Source: an uncultured Blautia sp. (lineage in GTDB: Bacteria; Bacillota; Clostridia; Lachnospirales; Lachnospiraceae). Taken from it: a stretch of 13,030 nt of DNA. The stretch is from assembly GCA_900765525.1 (NCBI GenBank), contig CAAFRY010000207.1, forward strand, positions 1 to 13,030, in the 5' to 3' direction. The notes below the pieces were generated by a model. The model had not been told where the DNA came from and made no database searches. It saw only the letters and a list, made by a program, of their open reading frames with translations. Each line of letters begins with the position of its first letter. Within the stretch, counting starts at the first letter, position 1. A program made the translations under genes and the position numbers. Shown here piece by piece: positions 7,066-13,030 of the stretch.

Positions 7066-7719
7066 TTATTCTCCAAATACTGCTATGTAGTCTTTCTTAA
7101 ATTTCTCAATGCCTGCATCTGTCAGAGGATGATGTGTCATCTGCTCCAGAACCTTGTATGGAACTGTGGCAATGTCAGCACCTGCAAGAGCACAGTCTGT
7201 TACATGCATTGGATGACGAACGCTGGCTGCGATAATCTCTGTTTCAATACCTGCAACATCAAACATTTCAGCGATAGTAGCAATCAGCTCCACACCGTCT
7301 GTAGAAATATCGTCCAGTCTTCCCAGGAACGGAGAAACATAAGTTGCTCCTGCTCTGGCTGCCAGGAGAGCCTGGTTTGCTGTAAAAATAAGAGTAACGT
7401 TAGTCTTGATTCCCTCGGAGGCCAAAACCTTTACGGCCTTTAATCCTTCTGTAGTCATAGGAATTTTTACTACCATGTTTGGATGAATAGCTGCAATCTC
7501 ACGGCCTTCCTTAATCATTCCCTCTGCGTCTGTGGTAGTAGCCTTTACCTCACCGCTGATAGGACCGTCAACGATAGATGTAATTTCTTTGATTACTTCA
7601 TTAAAATCACGTCCCTCTTTTGCAATCAAAGACGGGTTTGTGGTTACACCGCAGATAATCCCCATATCATTGGCCTTTCTGATGTCCTCAACCTTCGCAG
7701 TATCGATAAAAAATTTCAT
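7066..7719 (-). CDS. tal: Small transaldolase of the FSA/TalC family
   Basis: A 217-residue class I aldolase-fold enzyme. The motif [13 protein letters not shown] (24-36) and the Schiff-base lysine K85 in VVKIPMT identify the short transaldolase/fructose-6-phosphate aldolase family. Two residues separate the activities. E. coli FsaA has Q59 and Y131 (a true aldolase). Here the equivalent positions are E57 (GEVKATT) and F131 (SPFLGR), the transaldolase-type pair, so transfer of dihydroxyacetone units from sedoheptulose 7-phosphate or fructose 6-phosphate is the likelier reaction. Automated annotation may still call it fructose-6-phosphate aldolase (fsa). The start ATG at 7719 has GGAGG ten bases upstream. 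It heads the operon with both transketolase halves, and together they make the complete carbon-shuffling part of the pentose phosphate pathway. Confidence 0.92.
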   Translation of the reverse strand: MKFFIDTAKVEDIRKANDMGIICGVTTNPSLIAKEGRDFNEVIKEITSIVDGPISGEVKATTTDAEGMIKEGREIAAIHPNMVVKIPMTTEGLKAVKVLASEGIKTNVTLIFTANQALLAARAGATYVSPFLGRLDDISTDGVELIATIAEMFDVAGIETEIIAASVRHPMHVTDCALAGADIATVPYKVLEQMTHHPLTDAGIEKFKKDYIAVFGE

Positions 7720-7738
7720 AATACAAATACCTCCATCT

Positions 7739-7757
7739 ACGCTCTGGGCGTTTTTTT
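7739..7757. repeat. Short hairpin with T-run in the transaldolase leader
   Basis: ACGCT (7739-7743) pairs with GGCGT (7747-7751), with one T-G wobble, around a 3-base loop. Seven T (7751-7757) follow on the plus strand. Read as plus it is a weak terminator facing away from the operon, with no plus-strand gene upstream that needs it. Read as minus it is a small hairpin between the mini reading frame and the transaldolase ribosome site. Confidence 0.35.
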
Positions 7758-7770
7758 ATTTGTTACACAT
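7756..7770 (-). CDS. Possible four-codon leader reading frame (MCNK) before transaldolase
   Basis: ATG TGT AAC AAA TAA (7770-7756) is preceded by AAGGAG (7782-7777) with a 6-base spacer, as good a ribosome site as those of the real genes here. The stop codon lies 36 bases before the transaldolase ATG and directly before a small hairpin. Such a minimal upstream frame could affect translation or stability of the operon mRNA, or the AAGGAG could be chance in an AT-rich leader. It is too short for coding statistics. Confidence 0.25.
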   Translation of the reverse strand: MCNK

Positions 7771-7807
7771 AGTTTACTCCTTAAACAAAATTACTGCAAG
7801 AGGCCTG

Positions 7808-7862
7808 TTTATTATCAATAAATATATTTGTTAATAAATCCTATTTTTATTAACAAATATAT
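7808..7862. promoter_or_regulatory. AT-rich inverted repeats, candidate operator cluster upstream of transaldolase
   Basis: A perfect 17-bp inverted repeat is formed by ATATATTTGTTAATAAA (7822-7838) and its exact complement (7846-7862) around a 7-base spacer. Each arm contains a near-palindrome TTTGTTAATAAA, so the repeat can also be read as two operators with centres 19 bp apart. A further near-palindrome TTTATT-ATC-AATAAA (7808-7822) abuts it, giving three similar sites in 55 bases. The position, between the lacI gene and the operon it may control, suggests repressor binding. As RNA it could also form a hairpin ending the lacI transcript, although it has no clean U-tract. Confidence 0.55.
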
Positions 7863-7917
7863 GACACCTCATTTACTTTTTCCTGTTTTAATCAGGCTTA
7901 TACCCAATCCGTGTCAT
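7861..7917. repeat. ATGACAC/GTGTCAT inverted repeat enclosing a small hairpin
   Basis: ATGACAC (7861-7867) and GTGTCAT (7911-7917) are exact complements 43 bases apart. Between them CCTG (7882-7885) and CAGG (7893-7896) form a second small hairpin. The outer left arm touches the 17-bp inverted repeat of the neighbouring entry, so the whole 110-base interval between lacI and transaldolase is symmetrical at two scales. It may be protein-binding or the 3' end structure of the lacI mRNA; no T-run follows. Confidence 0.35.
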
Positions 7918-7957
7918 TTTTTATTAGTTATAATTTTCCTCATTTCATTTATTTAAA

Positions 7958-9064
7958 TTATTTTTCGGGCCGTCTTTTCTTGTCTCTTGGCCTTGCGTAA
8001 CCGGTGGTTTTCCGCACAATCAGCTTGGGTTCGTACTCAATGTGGTAGATACTGGTAGGCTCTGTTTCCGAGTAGGGATTTCTGGCAAATTCTATTTTTC
8101 GCATAATAATATCGCAGGCATCCCTGCCCTTTAAGGGTACAAAATGTTCTATGGTAGTCAAGGACATATGAGACATCCTGGAAAAAATAATATTGTCGCA
8201 GCCAATGACAGACACGTCTCCCGGCACTTTTAATTTTTCTTCCTGGAGAGCGTCAATAATGCCAAAGGCAATCATATCGTTTAATCCTGCAATAGCTGTC
8301 ACGTTTTTTCCCTCGGTCAGCAATTCTCTGGTGAGATTGTAGCCAATACGATATTCGGAATCGATACTGGGAAGCACCTGGTCCCAAATATCAGCCGCCG
8401 CCTTGATGATAACTTTATCCCCCAGTCCCTCTCTCTCATATTCCTGGACAAAGCCCTCCACCCTGCGGGAGCGCTGCTGCTGTCTCTTAGTAAGAGGAGG
8501 GGCTATAAAGGCCACTTCCCTGTGTCCTAAATCCAGTAAATGCCGGGCCATCAGACTGCCCACTTTCGTATTGTCCTGATTGATGGCGTCCACCTTCACC
8601 CGCTCCCGGTTGCTGATGATGACCAGGGGAATCTCCTCTGCAATTTCCTCCACCTGCTCCATAAAGGCAGGACTGGGATTGCAGGTATAAATAATCCCCG
8701 CCGGGGAGACGCTGTGCATCATTTTCAGATACTGTTCCTCTATCTTCAGCTCTCTCTGGGTGTTGCAGACAAAAACACCGTAGCCCTTCTGCTTGGCTAC
8801 TGTCTCGATTCCCTGGAGAAGCATGACATAATAGGGATTAGTAAGGGTAGGGCAAAACACCACAATCAGTCTGTTGTTCCTGCTGCTTTTCACCGAGCGG
8901 CGTTTGGGAAGCACATAGCCCAGCTCCCTGGCTGCCTGCTCCACCTTATCTATGGTCTCTCTGGAAAAAGAAACATTGTATTTTTTATTCAGTACCATGG
9001 ATACTGTGGCCTGGGAAACCCCTGCCGCCTTTGCAATATCCGTGGACGTGACCTTTTTTTTCAT
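7958..9064 (-). CDS. LacI family transcriptional repressor
   Basis: A 368-residue regulator. The N-terminal helix-turn-helix covers about residues 5-24 (VTSTDIAKAAGVSQATVSMVLN), followed by the third helix to GY50. The linker reads LPKRRSVKSSR: the usual hinge Leu that wedges into the operator centre is Val (V58). A periplasmic-binding-protein-like effector domain runs from about 65 to 345, with NPYYVMLLQGIE, IIYTCNPS, GLNDMIAFGIIDAL and VPGDVSVIGCDN. The C-terminus is basic (RPRDKKRRPEK). The effector, presumably a sugar or sugar phosphate, cannot be read from sequence. The start chosen is ATG at 9064, preceded by AGGAGAG; an ATG 45 bases upstream would add residues before the HTH and lacks this site. 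It follows recR by 58 bases with no visible terminator, so it may ride on the pfkA-dnaX-ybaB-recR transcript. Its likely target is the transaldolase-transketolase operon immediately downstream. Confidence 0.9.
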   Translation of the reverse strand: MKKKVTSTDIAKAAGVSQATVSMVLNKKYNVSFSRETIDKVEQAARELGYVLPKRRSVKSSRNNRLIVVFCPTLTNPYYVMLLQGIETVAKQKGYGVFVCNTQRELKIEEQYLKMMHSVSPAGIIYTCNPSPAFMEQVEEIAEEIPLVIISNRERVKVDAINQDNTKVGSLMARHLLDLGHREVAFIAPPLTKRQQQRSRRVEGFVQEYEREGLGDKVIIKAAADIWDQVLPSIDSEYRIGYNLTRELLTEGKNVTAIAGLNDMIAFGIIDALQEEKLKVPGDVSVIGCDNIIFSRMSHMSLTTIEHFVPLKGRDACDIIMRKIEFARNPYSETEPTSIYHIEYEPKLIVRKTTGYARPRDKKRRPEK

Positions 9065-9122
9065 ATGCTCTCTCCTGCTTCTCCTTAGTAACAGCCAACC
9101 CCAGCTCATCGTTCTGACAGGA

Positions 9123-9722
9123 CTACAATTCTACCCTGCCTTCCAGGGCACGGAGAAGGGTAACCTCATCGATATACTCCAGGTCTCCGCCTACGGGAAC
9201 GCCGCTGGCAATCCGGCTTACCTTAATGCCTGTGGGCTTTATCAGTTTGCTGATATACATGGCTGTGGTTTCTCCCTCCAGGCTGGAATTAGTGGCAATA
9301 ATCACTTCTTCTACATCTTCCTGGGTAATTCTCTGCATAAGCTCTTTCAGCTTAATATCATCGGGTCCCACTCCCAGCATAGGGGAAATGGCTCCGTGCA
9401 GCACATGGTATACCCCCTCAAATTTCCCGGTCTTTTCATAGGCTGCCAAATCTCTGGTGTTTTCCACCACCATGATAACCCTTTTGTCCCTTTTGGGATT
9501 ACTGCAGATAGGGCATATCTCCTGGTCTGTAAGGGTATAGCAGCATTTACAATACTGTACATTGGCCTTTGCCTCCACAATAGCTTTGGACAGCTGCTCC
9601 ACCTGCTCCTTAGGCATATTTAAAACGTGGAAGGCCAGGCGCTGTGCGGATTTCGCCCCAATGCCCGGCAATCTGGAAAATTCTTCTATTAGCTTGTTAA
9701 TATGACTGCTGTAATATTCCAC
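9123..9722 (-). CDS. recR: Recombination mediator protein RecR
   Basis: A 199-residue protein of normal length for the family. A helix-hairpin-helix DNA-binding segment lies at about residues 11-35 ([21 protein letters not shown]). A zinc finger follows with C58, C61, C70 and C73, then a Toprim domain from about 81 ([15 protein letters not shown]), and a C-terminal Walker-B-like segment ([20 protein letters not shown]). RecR works with RecO, and RecF where present, to load RecA onto SSB-coated single-stranded DNA during gap repair. The start is a GTG at 9722 with AGGAG six bases upstream. It lies 11 bases after ybaB, and the dnaX-ybaB-recR order is conserved across many bacteria, which supports all three calls. 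Confidence 0.97.
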   Translation of the reverse strand: MEYYSSHINKLIEEFSRLPGIGAKSAQRLAFHVLNMPKEQVEQLSKAIVEAKANVQYCKCCYTLTDQEICPICSNPKRDKRVIMVVENTRDLAAYEKTGKFEGVYHVLHGAISPMLGVGPDDIKLKELMQRITQEDVEEVIIATNSSLEGETTAMYISKLIKPTGIKVSRIASGVPVGGDLEYIDEVTLLRALEGRVEL

Positions 9723-9733
9723 TTTTTACTCCT

Positions 9734-10090
9734 TTAGAAGGGCAGTCCGCCGCCTAAGCCGCCCAGGCCTCCGGTAAGCTTAGACATTACGGCTGCTGAT
9801 TCCTCTTCCATTTTTCTCAGAGCCTCGTTGGTTGCCGCCATAATCAAATCTTCCAGCATTTCAATGTCATCCGGGTCCACTACTTCTTCTGCCAGCTTCA
9901 CCTTTGTGACTTCCTTCTTTCCGGAAACCGTAACCTCCACGGCTCCGCCTCCTGCAGCTGCAGTAAACTCTTTTTCTTCCAGAGCCTTCTGGTTCTCCTC
10001 CATCTGTCTCTGCATTTTCTGAGCCTGTTTCATTAAATTATTCATGTTTCCCGGCATCATACCGCCTGGAAATCCGCCTCTCTTTGCCAT
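9734..10090 (-). CDS. YbaB/EbfC family nucleoid-associated protein
   Basis: A 118-residue protein with a Gly/Met-rich start ([17 protein letters not shown]), a long charged helix (about 17-42, [20 protein letters not shown]), a beta-rich middle containing [11 protein letters not shown], an acidic helix ([20 protein letters not shown]) and a Gly-rich end ([12 protein letters not shown]). This is the standard YbaB/EbfC pattern; the family forms tweezer-like dimers that bind DNA and are counted as nucleoid-associated proteins. The start ATG at 10090 has AGGAGG seven bases upstream. It sits between dnaX (15-base gap) and recR (11-base gap), its usual place, which suggests a shared role with replication and repair. 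Confidence 0.96.
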   Translation of the reverse strand: MAKRGGFPGGMMPGNMNNLMKQAQKMQRQMEENQKALEEKEFTAAAGGGAVEVTVSGKKEVTKVKLAEEVVDPDDIEMLEDLIMAATNEALRKMEEESAAVMSKLTGGLGGLGGGLPF

Positions 10091-10105
10091 TTCCTATTCC
10101 TCCTG

Positions 10106-11749
10106 TTATTCTTCTTCATCTTCCATGTCTTCTACCGTCACATCCATATGAATGTTCTGCTCTATCAGCTCATCCACGGAAATATCTGAAAGCCCGCCTC
10201 TTCCCTGTCCGGGTTCCTGGCTTTTCAGAACCATTTTCACTTCCAAATCTTTTCCTATCTTCTTAAAAATCGCCTTTTTCAGTATCTGGAGATTTTCCGG
10301 GTTTTCTATACAGGTCTGGGCCAGAAAATTCCGAAACTCCACATACAGCACCGGTTCCTGGCTGTCTGCGTCATACTTAGGAGAAGATTCCAAAAGCATT
10401 TGCTGGAACAATCCCTTAGTCTCCCGGATAATAGAATTCCAGTTTTTCTTTACATACTGCAAATCTGCAGGTGCAGCCTTTTCCGGTTTCACCGTCTGCT
10501 GAATTTCCTCTGTTTCTCCTTCTCCTGCCTGCTGACTGGAAGGAGACCAAGCTTCCGCCTCCTGGCCTGGCTGCCGGGCCTGGTGGATAACAGCCCCGTT
10601 CTTCAGCTTTTCCTCCAGCACACGAACCCGGTCAAAGAGGGAATCCAGATTTGTCTCCATTACCGGCTGGCACAGCTTAATCAAAGCTATTTCTACCAGC
10701 ACACGCTTCTGAGAAGCATATTTTATCTGATTGGACAGCTCGGAAAAAATACGGATGTAACGCATTAAGGTTTCTATGCTCACCATCCTGCTCTCTTCCT
10801 TCATCCGCTCCAGATTCTCAGCGGAGGCATCCACCGCCTCCTCCGGATTGTCCGAAGTAGCTACCAGCAGCAGATTCCTCATATACCAGATAAAATCTGT
10901 GACAAACTGCCCCAGCTCCCGGCCCTGTATAATGATTTTCTCCAAAGTCCGTATGGCTTTGGGAGTATCCTGGGCCAGAATCTGCCGCAAAAGACCGCTG
11001 AACACTTCTGTGTCCACTGCTCCCAGATTTTCCAGCACCTTCTCATAGGTCAGCTTCTCTCCCAAATAAAAGGCAATGCACTGGTCCAACAGAGATAAGG
11101 CGTCACGCATAGAGCCGTCCGCTGCTTTGGCAATGTAGCGGATGGCCTTATCCTCCACCTGGTTTCCTTCCTTTTCCATCAGCTCTGTAAGCCGGTCCGC
11201 TATGGTTTCCACGGTAATCCGCTTAAAATCATATCTCTGGCATCTGGAAAGAATGGTAATGGGTATCTTGTGAACCTCCGTGGTGGCAAGTATAAAGATA
11301 ACATAAGAAGGAGGTTCCTCCAATGTTTTCAGCAAGGCGTTAAAGGCTCCTGCTGACAACATATGAACCTCATCTATAATGTATACTTTATATCTTCCCG
11401 CCGTAGGCCGGTAGGCCACCTCCTCCCGGATTTCACGGATATTATCTACGCCGTTATTGGAGGCAGCATCAATTTCAATTACATTCATGGAAGTCCCATC
11501 GCCAATGGCCTGGCAGGCAGGACACTGGCCACAGGGACTTCCGTCTACCGGATGTTCACAGTTTACCGCTTTTGCCAATATTTTGGCTATGGTCGTCTTT
11601 CCTGTTCCCCTGGTTCCGCAGAAAAGATAGGCATGTCCGATTCTATCAGCTTTTATCTGATTTTTCAATGTTGTAACGATATGTTCCTGTCCTTTTACGT
11701 CTTCAAAGTTCTGAGGACGGAACTTGCGGTAAAGAGCGGTATAGCTCAT
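10106..11749 (-). CDS. dnaX: DNA polymerase III subunits gamma and tau
   Basis: A 547-residue clamp-loader ATPase. It opens with MSYTALYRKFRPQNFEDVKGQ, typical of DnaX. The AAA+ module has Walker A GTRGTGKT (45-52), a four-cysteine zinc site (C64, C73, C76, C79), Walker B IIDEVHM (124-130), sensor 1 ATT (155-157) and the SRC motif (168-170) that carries the arginine finger. The collar domain follows to about residue 365, then a Gln/Glu/Pro-rich linker, a C-terminal domain of about 435-520 and an acidic tail. The length is normal for Firmicutes and shorter than the 643 residues of E. coli. I saw no strong A-rich slippery sequence for making a short gamma form; GAAAAAG near 10275 is the nearest and is too close to the 3' end to matter. 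The start ATG at 11749 has AGGAGA upstream. It lies 42 bases after pfkA with no terminator between. Confidence 0.97.
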   Translation of the reverse strand: MSYTALYRKFRPQNFEDVKGQEHIVTTLKNQIKADRIGHAYLFCGTRGTGKTTIAKILAKAVNCEHPVDGSPCGQCPACQAIGDGTSMNVIEIDAASNNGVDNIREIREEVAYRPTAGRYKVYIIDEVHMLSAGAFNALLKTLEEPPSYVIFILATTEVHKIPITILSRCQRYDFKRITVETIADRLTELMEKEGNQVEDKAIRYIAKAADGSMRDALSLLDQCIAFYLGEKLTYEKVLENLGAVDTEVFSGLLRQILAQDTPKAIRTLEKIIIQGRELGQFVTDFIWYMRNLLLVATSDNPEEAVDASAENLERMKEESRMVSIETLMRYIRIFSELSNQIKYASQKRVLVEIALIKLCQPVMETNLDSLFDRVRVLEEKLKNGAVIHQARQPGQEAEAWSPSSQQAGEGETEEIQQTVKPEKAAPADLQYVKKNWNSIIRETKGLFQQMLLESSPKYDADSQEPVLYVEFRNFLAQTCIENPENLQILKKAIFKKIGKDLEVKMVLKSQEPGQGRGGLSDISVDELIEQNIHMDVTVEDMEDEEE

Positions 11750-11791
11750 CTGTCTTCTCCTTTATCAGCCTTAAATTCTGTCCACCTCTGC

Positions 11792-12871
11792 TCAGTCGCC
11801 AAAACTGATTCCGATACGCTTTGCATCCTGTACAAGCTGCTCGTCGGGAGATACGGTCTTCAGCTTTCCGGCGCACTCTTCCAGAGGCACTTTTTTCACT
11901 TTTCCGTTTATAATACCTACCATATATCCATACTGTCCGTCAAGAATCAATTTTGCAGCCTCGGAACCCAATCTCGTGGAAAGCACTCTGTCGTAAGGAC
12001 AGGGACTTCCGCCTCTCTGCATATGTCCGGGAATAGTAATACGAATATCCAGGTCCAGTTTCTTCTGCAGCTCTGCCTCCAACTTATAGGCAATAGAAGG
12101 ATATTTCTTCTTGTCTTCCTCCATCTTCTTTTTCAGCTCTTTCTTTCCAAGCTTTGCATCTTCTTTGGAAATAGCTCCTTCGGCAACAGCCAGGATGGTA
12201 AAGCCTTTTCCTGCTTTGTTTCTCTTGTTGATGGCATTTACTACTTTGTTAATGTCATAGGGAATTTCTGGAATCAGGATAATATCTGCACCTCCTGCAA
12301 TACCTGCATGAAGAGTCAGCCAGCCTACTTTATGCCCCATAACCTCCACAATAAACACACGGCTGTGGGAAGCTGCGGTGGTATGGATACAATCAATAGC
12401 GTCTGTGGCAATATTTACGGCGCTCTGGAAACCGAAGGTCATATCTGTTCCCCAAATGTCGTTATCAATAGTTTTGGGCAGATGAATAATATTGAGGCCT
12501 TCCTCTCTGAGAAGGTTGGCTGTCTTCTGTGTTCCGTTTCCGCCAAGAATCACCAGACAGTCCAGGCGCAGTTTATAGTAAGTCTGCTTCATCGCCTCTA
12601 CTTTGTCCAGACCCTTCTCATCCGGCACACGCATAAGCTTAAAGGGCTGCCTGGAAGTACCTAAGATAGTTCCTCCTCTTGTAAGGATTCCGGAAAAATC
12701 CCTGGATGAAAGCATTCTGTAGTTTCCGTAGATAAGTCCCTTATATCCGTCGTCAAAGCCGTAAACCTCCAGCTCCTCTAAATTTGTGCTGAGTCCCTTT
12801 ACCACACCTCTCATTGTAGCATTCAATGCCTGGCAGTCGCCGCCGCTTGTGAGTAAACCGATTCTCTTCAT
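11792..12871 (-). CDS. pfkA: 6-phosphofructokinase (ATP type predicted)
   Basis: A 359-residue enzyme for the committed step of glycolysis (fructose 6-phosphate to the 1,6-bisphosphate). Motifs are MKRIGLLTSGGDCQALNA at the start, GGNGTQ (110-115), LPKTIDND (131-138, catalytic base D136), EVMGH (176-180) and PGHMQRGGSP (281-290). G113, equivalent to E. coli G104, predicts ATP rather than pyrophosphate as donor. K133, at the position of E. coli G124, is shared with pyrophosphate enzymes but also with some actinobacterial ATP enzymes. N112 replaces the usual Asp of the GGDG motif. It is about 40 residues longer than E. coli PfkA, with a Lys/Glu-rich segment at 238-257. The start is ATG at 12871, with GGAGG just upstream; a GTG 12 bases earlier overlaps that site and is rejected. 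It is probably the first gene of the operon with dnaX. Confidence 0.94.
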   Translation of the reverse strand: MKRIGLLTSGGDCQALNATMRGVVKGLSTNLEELEVYGFDDGYKGLIYGNYRMLSSRDFSGILTRGGTILGTSRQPFKLMRVPDEKGLDKVEAMKQTYYKLRLDCLVILGGNGTQKTANLLREEGLNIIHLPKTIDNDIWGTDMTFGFQSAVNIATDAIDCIHTTAASHSRVFIVEVMGHKVGWLTLHAGIAGGADIILIPEIPYDINKVVNAINKRNKAGKGFTILAVAEGAISKEDAKLGKKELKKKMEEDKKKYPSIAYKLEAELQKKLDLDIRITIPGHMQRGGSPCPYDRVLSTRLGSEAAKLILDGQYGYMVGIINGKVKKVPLEECAGKLKTVSPDEQLVQDAKRIGISFGD

Positions 12872-12956
12872 AAAAACCTCCACTTCCCATCTTTTAATCT
12901 TTTTGTATTATCTGCACGACAGATAAAGCCTATCCTTTATCCAATCCGCTATGCTT

Positions 12957-12985
12957 ATTATAGTATATTTTCAGAACAGCCACAA
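12957..12985 (-). promoter_or_regulatory. Sigma-A promoter of pfkA
   Basis: On the minus strand TTGTGG (12985-12980), a 17-base spacer and a perfect TATAAT (12962-12957). The -10 matches 6 of 6 and the -35 matches 4 of 6 consensus bases at ideal spacing. Transcription would start near 12950, giving a leader of about 80 bases before the pfkA ATG. No catabolite-repressor (cre) site is evident around it. Confidence 0.75.
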
Positions 12986-13030
12986 CTTAATTTTTCCGAG
13001 ACCTGCTGCTGACTGCCCCTCCTTCGCCCA

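Noticed and set aside
8952..9623. A 223-codon plus-strand open frame across lacI and recR
   Set aside because: Antisense shadow of two well-supported genes; no family resemblance.
11363..12664. A 433-codon plus-strand open frame antisense to pfkA and dnaX
   Set aside because: It spans the junction of two certain genes on the other strand, its translation has no recognisable domain and is rich in Ser, Cys, His and Phe as expected of an antisense shadow, and no ribosome site was seen.
12987..13030. Possible 3' end of an upstream gene on the minus strand (frame ending GAVSSRSRKN, stop at 12987)
   Set aside because: Only about 14 codons are visible before the window ends and nothing identifies the product; it is plausible because the pfkA promoter begins right after the stop, but it cannot be supported.
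12886..13030. SRP RNA, often found near dnaX in Firmicutes
   Set aside because: The conserved SRP loop sequence (GGTCAGGTCCGGAAGG-like) is absent; the interval holds a promoter and leader only.

Overview
This window looks like ordinary chromosome from a spore-forming, anaerobic Firmicute, most likely a Lachnospiraceae (Clostridium cluster XIVa) member. That placement is inferred from the gene set (YyaC spore protein, DUF5711, CvpA, split transketolase), AGGAGG-type ribosome binding sites and moderate GC. I cannot name the genus. All confident genes except one (yyaC) lie on the minus strand, so the reading order runs from high to low coordinates. No gene-free stretch exceeds 300 bases; the longest are about 270, 240 and 200 bases and each is described.

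Block 1 (12985 down to 7958) is a housekeeping operon: a recognisable promoter, then pfkA (glycolysis), dnaX (clamp-loader gamma/tau), ybaB/ebfC (nucleoid protein), recR (recombinational repair) and a LacI-family repressor. Gaps are 11 to 58 bases and I see no internal terminator. Block 2 (7957 down to 5190) starts with an AT-rich regulatory interval containing a perfect 17-bp inverted repeat and a four-codon leader reading frame. It continues with a small transaldolase and the two halves of a split transketolase, i.e. the non-oxidative pentose phosphate pathway, and ends in a strong 18-bp terminator. The LacI protein next door is a natural candidate regulator, but nothing in the sequence proves it.

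Block 3 (5116 down to 3870) is a convergent pair: an HD-domain hydrolase on the minus strand and the germination-protease-like spore protein YyaC on the plus strand. Their 3' coding ends overlap by 130 bases.

Block 4 (3670 down to 30) is a probable envelope cluster: a LysM protein whose cytoplasmic part looks like a catalytically dead JAMM/MPN domain, a DUF5711 single-pass membrane protein with an extracytoplasmic, probably beta-propeller, domain, and a CvpA-family membrane protein. It ends in a terminator that begins inside the last codons of cvpA. Between the LysM and DUF5711 genes lie a candidate extended -10 promoter and an interval rich in inverted repeats that is either a structured leader/small RNA or a small unrecognised gene.

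Most of the window is well-known biology. The points most worth a second look are the MPN-TM-LysM fusion, the 2033-2262 interval, the lacI-transaldolase intergenic region, and the 130-base convergent coding overlap. I found no tRNA, rRNA, CRISPR array, insertion sequence or phage gene.
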